64,000 nt of DNA from Rhizobium sp. NZLR1 (lineage in GTDB: Bacteria > Pseudomonadota > Alphaproteobacteria > Rhizobiales > Rhizobiaceae). The translations under genes were made by a program, and so were the position numbers. How positions within the stretch are numbered: the stretch's first letter is position 1; each line of letters starts with the position of its first letter. The notes below the pieces were generated by a model. That model was not told the DNA's origin, ran no database searches, and worked only from the letters and a program-made list of their open reading frames with translations. The DNA is taken from positions 4,338,001-4,402,000 of the forward strand of contig NZ_CP071632.1 of assembly GCF_017357385.1 (NCBI RefSeq), read 5' to 3'. Shown one piece after another: positions 37,535 through 47,822 of this stretch.

Positions 37535-40204
37535 TCAGCGGTCGAGGATATCGCCTTCGGTCGGAACAAGAATCTCGCGTTTGCCGGCATGATTGGCCGG
37601 CCCGATGATGCCTTCCTTCTCCATCCGCTCGATCAGCGAGGCGGCCCGATTGTAGCCGATGCCGAGCCGGCGCTGGACGTAGGAGGTCGAGGCCTTGCCA
37701 TCACGCAGCACGATGGCGACAGCCTGATCGTAAGGATCTTCCGATTCCGAAAGGTTGGACGTGCCGGCCGGGCCACCGCCGCCGTAATCACCATCTTCGT
37801 CGTCGTCGGCGGTGATCGCATCGAGATACTGCGGCGAGCCCTGGGTCTTCAGGTAGGAGACGATCTCTTCCACCTCGACATCCGAGACGAACGGACCATG
37901 CACGCGCTGGATACGTCCGCCGCCCGCCATGTAGAGCATGTCGCCCATGCCAAGCAGCTGTTCGGCGCCCTGTTCACCAAGGATGGTGCGGCTGTCGATC
38001 TTCGAGGTGACCTGGAAGGAGATGCGGGTCGGGAAGTTCGCCTTGATCGTGCCGGTAATGACGTCGACCGATGGGCGCTGTGTCGCCATGATCACATGGA
38101 TGCCGGCCGCGCGCGCCATTTGCGCCAACCGTTGCACGGCGCCTTCGATATCCTTGCCAGCGACCATCATCAGGTCGGCCATTTCGTCGATGATGACGAC
38201 GATATAGGGCATTGGCCTGAGGTCGAATTCTTCGGTCTCGTACATTGCCTCGCCGGTGTGACGGTCGAAGCCGGTCTGCACCGTGCGCGAGATCGCCTCG
38301 CCCTTCGACAAGGCCTGCTCGACGCGGGTGTTGAAGCCGTCGATGTTGCGAACACCGATCTTCGACATCTTCTTGTAGCGCTCTTCCATCTCGCGCACGG
38401 TCCATTTGAGCGCGACGACGGCCTTCTTGGGATCGGTGACGACGGGCGAAAGCAGATGCGGGATTCCGTCATAGACCGAAAGTTCGAGCATCTTCGGGTC
38501 GATCATGATCAGCCGGCATTGTTCCGGCGTCATGCGGTAAAGCAGCGACAGGATCATCGTGTTGATGGCGACCGACTTGCCGGAGCCGGTGGTGCCGGCG
38601 ACGAGCAGATGCGGCATCTTGGCGAGGTCGGCGATGACGGCTTCGCCGCCGATCGTCTTGCCGAGCGCCATGGCGAGCTTCGCCTTGCTGCCTTCGAAAT
38701 CCCTGGAGGCGATAAGTTCACGCAGATAGACGGTCTCGCGCGTCTGGTTCGGCAATTCGATGCCGATCGCGTTGCGGCCGGGCACGACGGCGACGCGGGC
38801 GGCAATGGCGCTCATCGAGCGGGCGATATCGTCGGCAAGGCCGATGACGCGCGACGACTTGATGCCGGGCGCCGGCTCCAGTTCATAGAGCGTGACGACC
38901 GGGCCGGGGCGGACATGGATGATCTCGCCCTTGACGCCGAAATCCTCAAGCACGCCTTCGAGCATGCGGGCGTTCTGCTCCAGCGCATCGGCCGATAGCG
39001 TCGAGTCGCGCACGACATTCTTCGGTTCGGCAAGCAGATGCATCGAGGGCAGTTGGAAACCCTCCGGACGGATGAACGAGCCCTGCGCCTCCCGCTCGAT
39101 GCGGGCGCTGGGCTTCGGACGCGAGACCAAAGGCACGACGCGCGGTTCCGGCTTGCCGGCGGCCTTTGCCGGTGCGCGGATCATCCAGTCGTCGTCGTCA
39201 TCATCGGGCAGAATATCGGCCGGGCGCGGCGGCATGTCGGCATCGAAGGGCAGATCGTCGTCATCATCGTCGTCATCGACGGAAAGCGACGGTGCAGAGA
39301 CGATACGCCGCGGCGATGCTGCGCGTGCCTCCATCGACGGCTCCATGCGCTCGCCGCGGACGGTGGGCGCCTTAGCGCGGACGGGTTCGTTCAGCGTGCC
39401 GAACTCGTCATCGTTGAAATCATAGGGTGATTCGAAATCGCCCTGGCGGCGCTTGCGCGGCCCCATGCCGAAGAGCCGGCGCAGCCGCCCTTGGCTCATG
39501 TACCAAGCATGGGTCATCGCACCGCTAAGAGCGACCCAGCGCGACTCGTCGTCCTCGTCCTCGTCTCCGACGACGCGGACCTTGCTTGTTGTCCCGACGC
39601 AATCTTCCTCGATCTCCTCCTCGGAGTCGCTGCGGCCGACGAGGCCCGACGCAAATAGCATCATCCAGGCGGTCGGCGCGGCAAAGATGCAGCCGACGAC
39701 CATGGCGAAGGTGCCGGTGGGATAAGCGCCGACGAAGAGTGCGGGAAAACGCAGGATCATGTCGCCGATGACGCCACCGATCCCGTTCGGGATCGGCCAA
39801 GTGAGCGGCGGCGGGAAGCAGCCGATCACGGCGCAGGAAAGCACCGTACCGGCAAGCCAGGCGCCGGCTCGGGCGGGGATACGGCTGAAGCGGCGGCCCG
39901 AGATCAGCGTCAGCGCCCAGGCGACGATCGGCAGCATCGAAATGACGCTGGCAAGGCCGAGAAACTGCATGACGATATCGGCAAAGGCAGCGCCGCTATA
40001 ACCGAGGATATTGGTCGGCAGATTGGCAGTGGCATAGGAATAGCTCGGATCGGCAACGTTCCATGTCGCCAGCGCCGCGACGCAGAGCGCCAATAGCAGA
40101 AAGATCGCAAAGCCGATGAGGGCCTGGATCTGCCGCAGCATGAATGCCGAGAGGGAGAACCGATCCGGACGGCCATCCATCGCCGGCGACGTGCTTCTTG
40201 CCAT
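37535..40204 (-). CDS. ftsK: DNA translocase FtsK
   Basis: Division-septum DNA pump (889 residues). Four N-terminal membrane helices (about residues 20-190) are followed by an acidic linker rich in Asp runs ([14 protein letters not shown]). The RecA-like motor has Walker [13 protein letters not shown] and Walker [12 protein letters not shown]. The C-terminal gamma winged helix ([21 protein letters not shown]) reads KOPS sequences. ATG 40204 ([11 protein letters not shown]) is preferred over the open frame to 40243. The lolA-like gene follows. Confidence 0.96.
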   Translation of the reverse strand: MARSTSPAMDGRPDRFSLSAFMLRQIQALIGFAIFLLLALCVAALATWNVADPSYSYATANLPTNILGYSGAAFADIVMQFLGLASVISMLPIVAWALTLISGRRFSRIPARAGAWLAGTVLSCAVIGCFPPPLTWPIPNGIGGVIGDMILRFPALFVGAYPTGTFAMVVGCIFAAPTAWMMLFASGLVGRSDSEEEIEEDCVGTTSKVRVVGDEDEDDESRWVALSGAMTHAWYMSQGRLRRLFGMGPRKRRQGDFESPYDFNDDEFGTLNEPVRAKAPTVRGERMEPSMEARAASPRRIVSAPSLSVDDDDDDDDLPFDADMPPRPADILPDDDDDDWMIRAPAKAAGKPEPRVVPLVSRPKPSARIEREAQGSFIRPEGFQLPSMHLLAEPKNVVRDSTLSADALEQNARMLEGVLEDFGVKGEIIHVRPGPVVTLYELEPAPGIKSSRVIGLADDIARSMSAIAARVAVVPGRNAIGIELPNQTRETVYLRELIASRDFEGSKAKLAMALGKTIGGEAVIADLAKMPHLLVAGTTGSGKSVAINTMILSLLYRMTPEQCRLIMIDPKMLELSVYDGIPHLLSPVVTDPKKAVVALKWTVREMEERYKKMSKIGVRNIDGFNTRVEQALSKGEAISRTVQTGFDRHTGEAMYETEEFDLRPMPYIVVIIDEMADLMMVAGKDIEGAVQRLAQMARAAGIHVIMATQRPSVDVITGTIKANFPTRISFQVTSKIDSRTILGEQGAEQLLGMGDMLYMAGGGRIQRVHGPFVSDVEVEEIVSYLKTQGSPQYLDAITADDDEDGDYGGGGPAGTSNLSESEDPYDQAVAIVLRDGKASTSYVQRRLGIGYNRAASLIERMEKEGIIGPANHAGKREILVPTEGDILDR

Positions 40205-40345
40205 GTGTCTAACCCGTCCAATGCCTGAGGGCAGGCGAATCACCGAAGCTTCGCCATGCCAAAATGCGTCCGCTCCACCTAATCAGAGCCGGGTTAAAGC
40301 GATGTTAACCATGCACGCCTGGACGTGCATTCGCGACAGGGAAAT

Positions 40346-40376
40346 AAAAAAAGCCCGAACCTTGAGAGGTCCGGGC
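40346..40376 (-). terminator. Rho-independent terminator downstream of amtB
   Basis: On the minus strand GCCCGGACCT pairs with AGGTTCGGGC (10 bp, one G-T; loop CTCA) and is followed by seven T (40352-40346). It lies about 105 bases after the amtB stop. A second perfect hairpin stands between them at 40394-40422. Confidence 0.85.
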
Positions 40377-40393
40377 CAAATGCGGTCTATGGC

Positions 40394-40422
40394 AGCTTTT
40401 CCGGGTCTAACCCGGAAAAGCT
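40394..40422. other. Perfect 13-bp hairpin downstream of amtB
   Basis: AGCTTTTCCGGGT (40394-40406) is the exact inverse of ACCCGGAAAAGCT (40410-40422) around CTA. It lacks a T-run. It may protect the amtB mRNA 3' end or be a dispersed-repeat stem. Confidence 0.6.
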
Positions 40423-40482
40423 CTAGATAGGCCGCGACGGGCCGTGGAGCGGCGCCCTTAAGCCAGGCGCCGCAAAGCTGAT

Positions 40483-41835
40483 TTACGAGTGGTAGGCGGC
40501 TTCGCCGTGGGTCGCGAGGTCGAGACCTTCGCGCTCGGCTTCGACGCTGACGCGCAGCCCGATGACGACATCGACGATCTTGTAGAGGATCGCCGAACCG
40601 ACGCCGCACCATATGATGGTAGTGAGAACGGCAATGAGCTGAACAACGACCTGGCTTCCCATCGTCACACCTTCGACATAGCCGACGCCGCCGAGCGACG
40701 CGCTGGCGAAGACGCCCGTTGCGATAGCGCCGAATATGCCGCCCACGCAGTGCACGCCGAAGACGTCTGCGGTGTCGTCATAGCCGAACTTGTTCTTCAC
40801 GACGGATACGAAGAAGTAGCAAAGCGGCGAAACGGCTAGGCCCATGACAATCGCGCCCATCGGACCGGCGATTCCAGCAGCCGGCGTGATGGCAACGAGA
40901 CCCGCAACCATGCCGGAAGCACCGCCGAGCATAGACGCCTTGCCACGAGCAAGGGTTTCGACGAGCGTCCAGGAAACGATGGCAGCTGCGGTCGCGATGA
41001 AGGTGTTGACCGTTGCAAGCATCGCACCGCCGGAGGCTTCGAGGTTGGAGCCCGCGTTGAAGCCAAACCAGCCGACCCAGAGCATCGAGGCGCCGACCAT
41101 GGTCAGCGTCATCGAATGCGGTGCCATCATGTCCTTGCCGTAGCCGGTGCGCTTACCGACCAGAAGAGCGCCAATGATACCAGCGATACCGGCATTGATG
41201 TGGACGACCGTACCCCCTGCGAAGTCAAGCGCGCCCATCTTGAAGAGCATGCCGTTCGAATCCCAGACCATGTGCGCGATCGGAAAGTAGACGAAAGTCG
41301 CCCAAAGTGCGCAGAAGAGAACTGCAGCCGAAAATTTGATGCGCTCGGCGAAAGCCCCGATGATCAGGGCAGGTGTGATCGCTGCGAAGGTCATCTGGAA
41401 TAACATGAAGATGAATTCCGGAATGACGACGCCCTTGGAGAAGGTTGCAGCCGTGGTTGCCGTGGAAACGCCGGAAAGGAACATCTTGGCTGTGCCGCCC
41501 CAATAGGGGCTGTCCGAACCGCCGAAAGCGAAGGAATAGCCGTAAATCACCCAGATCAGCATAACCACCGCGCCGATCATCGTGCACTGCATCAAAACGG
41601 AGAGCATGTTCTTGGCGCGAACGAGACCGCCATAGAAGAGTGCTAGGCCGGGCACCAGCATGAACAGCACAAGGATCGTGGAAATGAACATGAAGGCAGT
41701 ATCGCCCTTGTCCGGCACCGGTGCTGCAGCCGCAGCCGGTGCAGCTTCCTGCGCGAAAGCGACGGCCGGCGCGAGAAGCGCTGCCGAAGCTGCGCAAATC
41801 CGCGCAAAGGTGGAAGAAAACTTCGAAATTGACAT
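40483..41835 (-). CDS. amtB: Ammonium transporter AmtB
   Basis: Trimeric ammonium channel (450 residues) of the inner membrane. A signal peptide (MSISKFSSTFARICAASAAL...AFA) and an Ala/Pro linker precede eleven helices. Family signatures are YGGLVRAKNMLSVLMQ and DFAGGTVVHINAGIAG (signature with pore His), and the second His lies in FGVHCVGGIFGAI. ATG 41835 follows GGAGC. It is 25 bases downstream of glnK, the usual glnK-amtB operon, in which GlnK blocks the channel when nitrogen is sufficient. Confidence 0.97.
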   Translation of the reverse strand: MSISKFSSTFARICAASAALLAPAVAFAQEAAPAAAAAPVPDKGDTAFMFISTILVLFMLVPGLALFYGGLVRAKNMLSVLMQCTMIGAVVMLIWVIYGYSFAFGGSDSPYWGGTAKMFLSGVSTATTAATFSKGVVIPEFIFMLFQMTFAAITPALIIGAFAERIKFSAAVLFCALWATFVYFPIAHMVWDSNGMLFKMGALDFAGGTVVHINAGIAGIIGALLVGKRTGYGKDMMAPHSMTLTMVGASMLWVGWFGFNAGSNLEASGGAMLATVNTFIATAAAIVSWTLVETLARGKASMLGGASGMVAGLVAITPAAGIAGPMGAIVMGLAVSPLCYFFVSVVKNKFGYDDTADVFGVHCVGGIFGAIATGVFASASLGGVGYVEGVTMGSQVVVQLIAVLTTIIWCGVGSAILYKIVDVVIGLRVSVEAEREGLDLATHGEAAYHS

Positions 41836-41860
41836 TGGAAAAAGCTCCTTGATCTGCCGC

Positions 41861-42217
<357 letters not shown>

Positions 42218-42283
42218 TTATCCTCGGCGCGGAGCCGACTCTCCTTGCCGCTGACGTTCCTGAACAGCGACCGGCGATATACA

Positions 42284-42299
42284 TTCAAGGGACGTGCCA
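42284..42299 (-). promoter_or_regulatory. Sigma-54 promoter of glnK-amtB
   Basis: On the minus strand TGGCACGTCCCTTGAA matches the RpoN consensus TGGCAC-N5-TTGCA, with the -24 GG intact and one change in the -12 element (TTGA). It ends 85 bases before the glnK start. Confidence 0.75.
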
Positions 42300-42394
42300 G
42301 ATTCGAGGCATGGAATAACTTATTGAAAAATAACGATTATAATACCGGGCGCCAATAAACAGGCAAATGATCGGCAAATGATCGGCCATCAATC

Positions 42395-42409
42395 GCACAA
42401 ATAATGCGC
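42395..42409. promoter_or_regulatory. Candidate NtrC-binding site upstream of glnK
   Basis: GCACAAATAATGCGC fits the NtrC half-site pattern GCAC-N7-GTGC with one mismatch. It is about 100 bases upstream of the -24 element, a normal enhancer distance. It lies between glnK and the end of tesB. Confidence 0.55.
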
Positions 42410-42432
42410 AATTTTAAAAAGATGCGTATTTT

Positions 42433-43317
42433 TTATTCATTTGCCTTTTTCCGAATCAAACCCTCCTGTGCGACAGAGGCAATCAACTCACCCGATCGGG
42501 TAAACAGGCTACCCCGGGTCAGCCCTCTGGCACCCGACGCCGACGGGCTGTCCTGCGTATAAAGCAACCAGTCGTCGAGCTTGCAGGGCCTGTGAAACCA
42601 CATCGAATGATCGAGACTTGCCACCTGCAGGCTCTGATCGAAGATGGAGGTGCCGTGTGCATAAAGCGACGTATCGAGCAGGGTCATGTCCGAGAGATAG
42701 GCAAGCACGGCCGCCTGATAGAGCCGGTCGTCGGGAACCGGGCCGGTGGCGCGCACCCAAACGTCTTGTTTGGGATCGAGCTTCTTGTCGGAAAAATAAT
42801 GCGTCAGCGAGACGGGACGGATCTCGATCGGCCGCTCGCGCTGCCAGTATTTTCGGATCGCCTCCGGCGCATGCGCGAGATATTGCTCCTTGATCTGCTG
42901 TTCGCCAAGCAGCGCTTCGGGCATTGTCACCTCAGGCATGACGATCTGGTGATCGAAGCCCGGCTCCTCCACCTGGAAGGAGGCCGACAGCGTGAAGATC
43001 GCCTTGCCGTGCTGGATCGCGACGACGCGCCTGGTATTGAAGCTCGATCCATCGCGGATGCGCTCCGCCTGGTAGATGATCGGCACCGAGGGATCGCCGG
43101 GCCGCATGAAATAAGCATGCAGCGAATGGACGAAACGCTCGCCCTCGATGGTGCGCTGCGCCGCCATCAGCGCCTGGCCGATCACCTGGCCGCCGAAGAC
43201 GCGCTGCCAGCCGGCCTGCGGGCTGCGTCCACGGAAGATATCGACCTCGATCGGCTCCAGGTCGAGCGTCGAAAGCAGTGTCTCCATTGCCGAAGACCCG
43301 GTCGTCTCGCGCGTCAT
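42433..43317 (-). CDS. tesB: Acyl-CoA thioesterase II
   Basis: Double hot-dog thioesterase (294 residues) hydrolysing medium- and long-chain acyl-CoA. Typical TesB sequence: GRSPQAGWQRVFGGQVIGQAL near the N-terminus, VHSLHAYFMRPGDPSVPIIY, and in the second repeat SLDHSMWFHRP with SPSASGARGLTRGSLFTRSG. The frame stays open to 44280 as a shadow of the next gene; ATG 43317 (MTRETTGSS) gives the family length. ATG 43287 (METLLSTLD) is possible. It is divergent from the UbiH-like gene. Confidence 0.94.
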   Translation of the reverse strand: MTRETTGSSAMETLLSTLDLEPIEVDIFRGRSPQAGWQRVFGGQVIGQALMAAQRTIEGERFVHSLHAYFMRPGDPSVPIIYQAERIRDGSSFNTRRVVAIQHGKAIFTLSASFQVEEPGFDHQIVMPEVTMPEALLGEQQIKEQYLAHAPEAIRKYWQRERPIEIRPVSLTHYFSDKKLDPKQDVWVRATGPVPDDRLYQAAVLAYLSDMTLLDTSLYAHGTSIFDQSLQVASLDHSMWFHRPCKLDDWLLYTQDSPSASGARGLTRGSLFTRSGELIASVAQEGLIRKKANE

Positions 43318-43401
43318 TTTGTATGTCTCCCGGCGGTAGGAAGTGAAGTTGCGATGATCTATATAGGTCACATCTGAGGCACAAGGTACGGGAGCGGCGC
43401 G

Positions 43402-44616
43402 ATGCTGGACATGCTGGTTGTGGGCGGGGGTTATGTCGGCCTTTCCGCCGCTGTCGCGGTCAAACAGGCAGCCCCCCATCTGAATGTCGTCGTCGTCGAG
43501 GCGGCCCCGGAGCATGTCTGGAAAAACGACACGCGCGCTTCCGCCGTCATCGCGGCGGCGTCGAAGATGCTCGAGGTCTTCGGCATCTGGAATGAGATCG
43601 AGCCGGAAGCCCAGCCGATCACCAAAATGATCGTTACCGACTCCAAGACCTCTGATCCGGTGCGCCCGGTTTTTCTCACCTTCGACGGCGAAGCGGCGGA
43701 AGGCCGGCCTTTCGCCCACATGATCCCGAATGTCGCCATGGTCGCAGCGCTGCGGGGCGTCTGCGAGCGGCTCGGCATCGACATCCGTCACGGGCTCGGC
43801 GCCACGGAGCTGAAGACGCACGACAGCCACATAACCGTCACGCTTTCGGATGGCAGCGCGCTGGAGAGCCGGCTGTTGGTTGCCTGCGACGGCGTGCGCT
43901 CGACGCTGCGCGATCTCGCCGGCATCAAGACCGTCACCTGGAACTACGGCCAGTCGGGCATCGTTGCCACGGTCGAACATGAGCGGCCGCATGATGGCTG
44001 CGCCGAGGAGCATTTCCTGCCGGCCGGTCCCTTCGCCATCCTGCCGCTCAAGAACAATCGCTCCTCGCTCGTCTGGACGGAGCGGACACATGATGCCGAT
44101 CGGCTGGTCGCCGCCGACGACCTGGTCTTCGAGGAAGAGCTCGAACGCCGCTTCGGCCACAAGCTTGGGGCGCTGAAAATCATCGGCGACAAACGCGCCT
44201 TCCCGCTCGGCCTGACGCTGGCACGCGCCTTCGTCGCACCGCGTTTCGCGCTGGCCGGCGACGCCGCCCACGGCATTCACCCGATCTCAGGCCAGGGCCT
44301 CAATCTCGGCTTCAAGGATGTAGCGGCACTTGCCGAAACGATCGTGGAGGCTGATCGGCTCGGCCTCGATATCGGATCGATCAACATTCTCGAACGCTAC
44401 CAGACCTGGCGCCGCTTCGACACCTTCCGTATGGGCGTGACGACGGACGTGCTGAACCGGCTGTTCTCCAACGACGCAACACCGATCCGCATCGCCCGCG
44501 ACGTCGGCCTCGGCATCGTCGACCGGCTGCCGCGCCTCAAATCTTTCTTCATCGGCCAGGCGGCTGGAACGACGGCAAAGGACAATCCGCGGCTGCTGGC
44601 AGGCCAAGTCATTTGA
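43402..44616 (+). CDS. UbiH/UbiF/VisC-type FAD-dependent hydroxylase (ubiquinone biosynthesis)
   Basis: Flavoprotein monooxygenase of 404 residues. The N-terminal dinucleotide fold is VVGGGYVGLSAAVAV. The CDGVRSTLRDLAGI segment near residue 165 and the FAD-binding GDAAHGIHPISGQGLNLGFKD near 290 are the UbiH/COQ6 signature. It is expected to hydroxylate the ubiquinone ring at the membrane; which position cannot be told from sequence alone, because alphaproteobacteria use UbiL/UbiM-type enzymes with differing specificities. Confidence 0.92.
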   Translation: MLDMLVVGGGYVGLSAAVAVKQAAPHLNVVVVEAAPEHVWKNDTRASAVIAAASKMLEVFGIWNEIEPEAQPITKMIVTDSKTSDPVRPVFLTFDGEAAEGRPFAHMIPNVAMVAALRGVCERLGIDIRHGLGATELKTHDSHITVTLSDGSALESRLLVACDGVRSTLRDLAGIKTVTWNYGQSGIVATVEHERPHDGCAEEHFLPAGPFAILPLKNNRSSLVWTERTHDADRLVAADDLVFEEELERRFGHKLGALKIIGDKRAFPLGLTLARAFVAPRFALAGDAAHGIHPISGQGLNLGFKDVAALAETIVEADRLGLDIGSINILERYQTWRRFDTFRMGVTTDVLNRLFSNDATPIRIARDVGLGIVDRLPRLKSFFIGQAAGTTAKDNPRLLAGQVI

Positions 44617-44633
44617 TAGTGATTTAAAGACGC

Positions 44634-44822
44634 CTATTCGTCGAGGCGACGGGCTTCGGACACCAGCATGATCGGAATGCCGTCGCGGATCGGATAGGCA
44701 AGCCGCGCCTTTTCCGAGACTAGCTCATTGTGTTCGCGATCATAGGAAAGCCGGCCCTTGGAGAGCGGGCAGACCAGCAGATCGAGCAGCTTTGGATCGA
44801 CGCGGCTGAGTTTTTCATCCAT
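44634..44822 (-). CDS. Trm112 family / UPF0434 (YcaR-like) protein
   Basis: Protein of 62 residues: [21 protein letters not shown] and the terminal [18 protein letters not shown] are the Trm112p-like signature (one Cys-Pro knuckle; the zinc ribbon is reduced to a single Cys). Related proteins serve as small partners of methyltransferases in other systems; here the role is unknown. It follows the LON-domain gene with 9 bases between, probably in one transcript. Confidence 0.88.
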   Translation of the reverse strand: MDEKLSRVDPKLLDLLVCPLSKGRLSYDREHNELVSEKARLAYPIRDGIPIMLVSEARRLDE

Positions 44823-44831
44823 GGCTGAAGT

Positions 44832-45503
44832 CTACTGCAGAACCGTGTCGGAGTCACCGAAGACCCGCGCCAGCACGATCTCGGTAATGGCGATCAGCGT
44901 TTCGGCCCGCGTCTTCAGATCGGGCGCTTCCAGCAGTGCCTGCTTTTCAGCCGGTCCGAACGGCGACATCATCGCCAGCGAATTGACAAGCGTCAGATTG
45001 CTCGCCCGCTCGACGCTCTCCCAGTCCGCTTCCAGCTTGTTGGCATCGAGATAGGCCTTGAAGGCAGTCAGAAGCGCTGCGCGGTCGACCGCCTCCTCCT
45101 CGTTCGCGGCCGAGAGATCGGCGATGAACGGCGCGATACGGAAGGTGCGGAACGGATCGCTGGTTGCTTTCTCCTCAAGCAACCGAAAGCGGCAGACGCC
45201 GGTCAGCGAGACGATATAGCGGCCGTCGCCAGTTTCGGCGAAGGAGGTGATGCGGCCAAGGCAGCCGACGGCGGCAAGATTGGGATCGCCGCCCTTGTCT
45301 TCGTGTTCGCCGAGCGCCGGCTGCACCATGCCGATCAGCCGGTTTCCCGTCAGTACAGCATCCAGCATCGCCAGATAACGCGGCTCGAAAATGTTGAGCG
45401 GAAGCTGCCCGGCCGGCAGAAGGAGGGCACCGGTCAGGGGAAAGACGGCGATTGTATCAGGCAGATCGCCCGGCTTCAGGTATCTGGCATTCCCGACTTG
45501 CAT
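44832..45503 (-). CDS. LON peptidase substrate-binding domain protein
   Basis: Stand-alone Lon N-terminal (PUA-like) domain of 223 residues: IAVFPLTGALLLPAGQLPLNIFEPRYLAMLDAVL at the N-terminus in the family's pattern, then GCLGRITSFAETGDGRY. There is no ATPase or protease domain. The frame is open to 45545; ATG 45503 (MQVGNARYL) is preferred. Such proteins are common in alphaproteobacteria, usually next to the thioredoxin-TPR gene seen upstream here. Function unknown. Confidence 0.9.
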   Translation of the reverse strand: MQVGNARYLKPGDLPDTIAVFPLTGALLLPAGQLPLNIFEPRYLAMLDAVLTGNRLIGMVQPALGEHEDKGGDPNLAAVGCLGRITSFAETGDGRYIVSLTGVCRFRLLEEKATSDPFRTFRIAPFIADLSAANEEEAVDRAALLTAFKAYLDANKLEADWESVERASNLTLVNSLAMMSPFGPAEKQALLEAPDLKTRAETLIAITEIVLARVFGDSDTVLQ

Positions 45504-45692
45504 GAAACCGTCCCGCATTCTTGTAACGGGCATGCCCGTCCTCACGAGAATGTGGTGCCCCCGTCCGAAAACGCAAGGGCAGTTGCTCGAAACTTAGCGC
45601 CTACCTCCGAAAATCCGAATCGCCTTTCAACAGGATCAGACAGGGATACAAAGCAATACAGCGCCTTGCCGCCCTGTCGGACCCGCGGCGCT

Positions 45693-46667
45693 TTACGAGA
45701 ACAGCATCGCCGAAAGCTTGCGCCGAGCCGAAATCGTCGCCGGATCCTTGAAGCCCCAGACCTCGAAGAACTGCAGCAGCTGGCGACGGGCGCCGTCATC
45801 GTCAAAGGCGCGGTCCTTGCGCATGATCAGCAGCAGGTGCTCGGCCGCTTCGTCGCGCCGGCCTTCGACATTGAGGATCTTGGCGAGCTTCAGCCGCGCC
45901 TCATGGTCGTCGGGGTTGACGGCAAGGCCACGTTCGAGCGCAACAGGATCGCCGAGCTTGCGGGCTTCCTCGATCTGTTCGAGCTTTTTCAGTACGGCCT
46001 GGATACCGGCGTCCTTCGCCAACTCTTCCGGCAGATCAGTCAGAGTTTCGCGCGCCCGCTCATGCTGGTTTGCGACGATCATGCACTCGGCCATGCCGGC
46101 AATCGCCTTGGCATTTTCGGGATCGGCCTGCATCACCGCGGCGTAGAGCTGAGCGGCCTCATTGATGTTGCCGGCGGCCAGCAGTTCTGCTGCTTCCGTA
46201 ACCACGGCTTCGATCTCGGCCGCCTCATCGGCGCCGGCCGGGCCGGCGATACGGTCGATGAACTGCTGAATCTGGCTTTCCGGCACTGCACCCATGAAGC
46301 CGTCGGCGGGGCGGCCGTTAACGAAGGCGATCACGGCGGGGATCGACTGGATGCCGAGCTGGCCGGCGATCGAGGGATGGTCGTCGATGTTCATCTTGAC
46401 CAGCCGGACGCGGCCCTTGGCTTCGTTGACCACCTTCTCCAACACCGGCGTCAGCTGCTTGCACGGCCCGCACCAGGGCGCCCAGAAATCCACCAGCACC
46501 GGTTGATTGCGCGATTCCTCGATGACGTCCTTGCCGAAATTCGCGGTCGTGGTGTCGGTGATGTAGCTGCCGGCTGCAGCCACGGGTTCTGGGGTGGCGC
46601 CGAAGCTTGTCGTCGCCGTCATCTGATTTCCGAAGGAACTGTTATAGGGGTTGTCGCTGCCGCTCAT
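45693..46667 (-). CDS. Thioredoxin-TPR co-chaperone, CnoX/YbbN type
   Basis: Protein of 324 residues with an N-terminal thioredoxin domain carrying an intact WCGPC site (Cys 66 and 69, in VDFWAPWCGPCKQLTP) and a C-terminal TPR-like helical region (residues about 165-320, ETLTDLPEELAKDAGIQAV). E. coli YbbN (CnoX) has lost the first Cys, so this one is redox-competent. It would protect proteins under oxidative stress and hand them to GroEL or DnaK. It lies upstream of the LON-domain gene. Confidence 0.92.
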   Translation of the reverse strand: MSGSDNPYNSSFGNQMTATTSFGATPEPVAAAGSYITDTTTANFGKDVIEESRNQPVLVDFWAPWCGPCKQLTPVLEKVVNEAKGRVRLVKMNIDDHPSIAGQLGIQSIPAVIAFVNGRPADGFMGAVPESQIQQFIDRIAGPAGADEAAEIEAVVTEAAELLAAGNINEAAQLYAAVMQADPENAKAIAGMAECMIVANQHERARETLTDLPEELAKDAGIQAVLKKLEQIEEARKLGDPVALERGLAVNPDDHEARLKLAKILNVEGRRDEAAEHLLLIMRKDRAFDDDGARRQLLQFFEVWGFKDPATISARRKLSAMLFS

Positions 46668-46705
46668 AGGTATCTCCCGCCGCGCCGATCTTGCCGGCGT
46701 CTTTG

Positions 46706-46811
46706 CTAAAGCATGTCGCGCAAAAGTGTAGCGGTTTTGCGATCAAGACATGCACAAAACCAAAGGCCTAAAGCGCCGCAAGCGAAACTGAAAGTCCGCG
46801 ACGCGCTTTAG
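46706..46811. repeat. Dispersed palindromic repeat, family A, copy 2
   Basis: Nearly the same as 1135-1240: GCATGTCGCGCAAAAGTG...GGTTTTGCGATCAAGACATGC followed by CCTAAAGCG...CGCGCTTTAG. It lies between the CnoX-like gene and the prolyl-tRNA editing gene. Confidence 0.85.
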
Positions 46812-46826
46812 CGCTAAAATCGTATG

Positions 46827-47336
46827 TCAGGACGTCACTTTCAAGACAAGCGGCTTATGCCCGGTCGCTTCCATGAAACGGATGAGATCGGAGCTCGCAA
46901 TCGATGTCGTCGCATCGTTGGATAGCGGATGGCAGTTGATGATCTCCTCGCGCATCAGATCGGTATCGAGCACGAAGGTGACATTCGCCGCAGTATCGTT
47001 GATCGCGCCGAATGCAGTGACCGCGCCGGGAATGACGCCGAGATATTCCATCAACTTCTCGGGCCTGCCGAAGGAGACCCTGCCGGACCCGCCGATGGCA
47101 TTATGCACCTGCTTGAGATCGACGGCAGCGTTTTCCTCGACGGTCAGCAGAAAATACCTGTCCTTCTTGTCCTTGACGAACAGGTTCTTGGTGTGGCCGC
47201 CGGGGATCTCGTCGCGCAGCGCAACCGATTCCGCCACGGTGAAAACCGGCGCATGGTCAACCGTCTTATGGGCAATGCCGAGCCCATCGAGAAAGGCAAA
47301 CAATTCTTCTCTGGTCTTCGGGACATTTTCGGACAT
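46827..47336 (-). CDS. Prolyl-tRNA editing protein (YbaK/ProX family)
   Basis: Trans-editing deacylase of 169 residues that clears mischarged Ala-tRNA(Pro). Family features: FTVAESVALRDEIPGGHTKNLFVKDKKDRYFL, seen in parts as VAESVALRDEIPGGHTKNLF and KDRYFLLTVEE, plus SFGRPEKLMEYLGVIPGAVTAFG. The N-terminus (TREELFAFLDGLGIAHKTVDH) fits the PrdX branch. ATG 47336 is chosen; the frame opens at 47348. Confidence 0.9.
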   Translation of the reverse strand: MSENVPKTREELFAFLDGLGIAHKTVDHAPVFTVAESVALRDEIPGGHTKNLFVKDKKDRYFLLTVEENAAVDLKQVHNAIGGSGRVSFGRPEKLMEYLGVIPGAVTAFGAINDTAANVTFVLDTDLMREEIINCHPLSNDATTSIASSDLIRFMEATGHKPLVLKVTS

Positions 47337-47592
47337 TGGGCAATCCATTGGATAGGAAGGGAAAAAGACAAGGCGTCCTGATTAAGTCCGTCGACATCGT
47401 TTGGCAATCTTTGCGGCCGACGCTTTGCCCCGCATTTGCGGCCTTTCCGCCCGGCCCGCGCGAGCAGGAGAATTTTTCTTCACCTCTCCGTCATTTCCCT
47501 GTTGCATTTGAAAACCCGTTAGGCCATATAGCGCCGGTCGCCGCGAGGCGGCGCCCACGGTCCAACAACTACCCCGGACCGATGTGGATTGA

Positions 47593-47667
47593 GCGGGTGT
47601 AGCTCAGGGGTAGAGCACAACCTTGCCAAGGTTGGGGTCGAGGGTTCGAATCCCTTCGCCCGCTCCA
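47593..47667 (+). tRNA. tRNA-Gly (anticodon GCC), island integration site
   Basis: The cloverleaf reads acceptor GCGGGTG/CGCCCGC, D-arm AGCTCAGGGGTAGAGC, anticodon stem AACCT/AGGTT with loop anticodon GCC, T-arm GAGGGTTCGAATCCCTTC, encoded CCA at 47665-47667. The 3' half (from 47617) is repeated at 61381-61438, so this tRNA is the attachment site of the island and was kept intact by it. Confidence 0.97.
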
Positions 47668-47674
47668 GTTTCTC
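47617..47674 (+). repeat. attL direct repeat (58 bp)
   Basis: This 58-base copy begins ACAACCTTGCC in the tRNA anticodon arm and ends CCAGTTTCTC just past it. It is identical to 61381-61438; bases on either side differ. Confidence 0.95.
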
Positions 47675-47737
47675 TAAGAAAATCATACGGTTATTAGACG
47701 CTCAGTTGAGCGTCTGGCGTGCGCATGTTAGCCAGCG

Positions 47738-47751
47738 ACCACATAGCTACC
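47738..47751. promoter_or_regulatory. Possible integrase arm-type site, left end
   Basis: ACCACATAGCTACC occurs here and again at 61231-61244 near the other end of the element. Short sequences shared by both ends near the att cores are what arm-binding sites of tyrosine integrases look like. Confidence 0.4.
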
Positions 47752-47822
47752 GGAGCCTCGTATCCATTCGCCCGTTAGGCATATTGGGATGGACCTGCGA
47801 ATCACGGCAAGCCGACCGGCTT

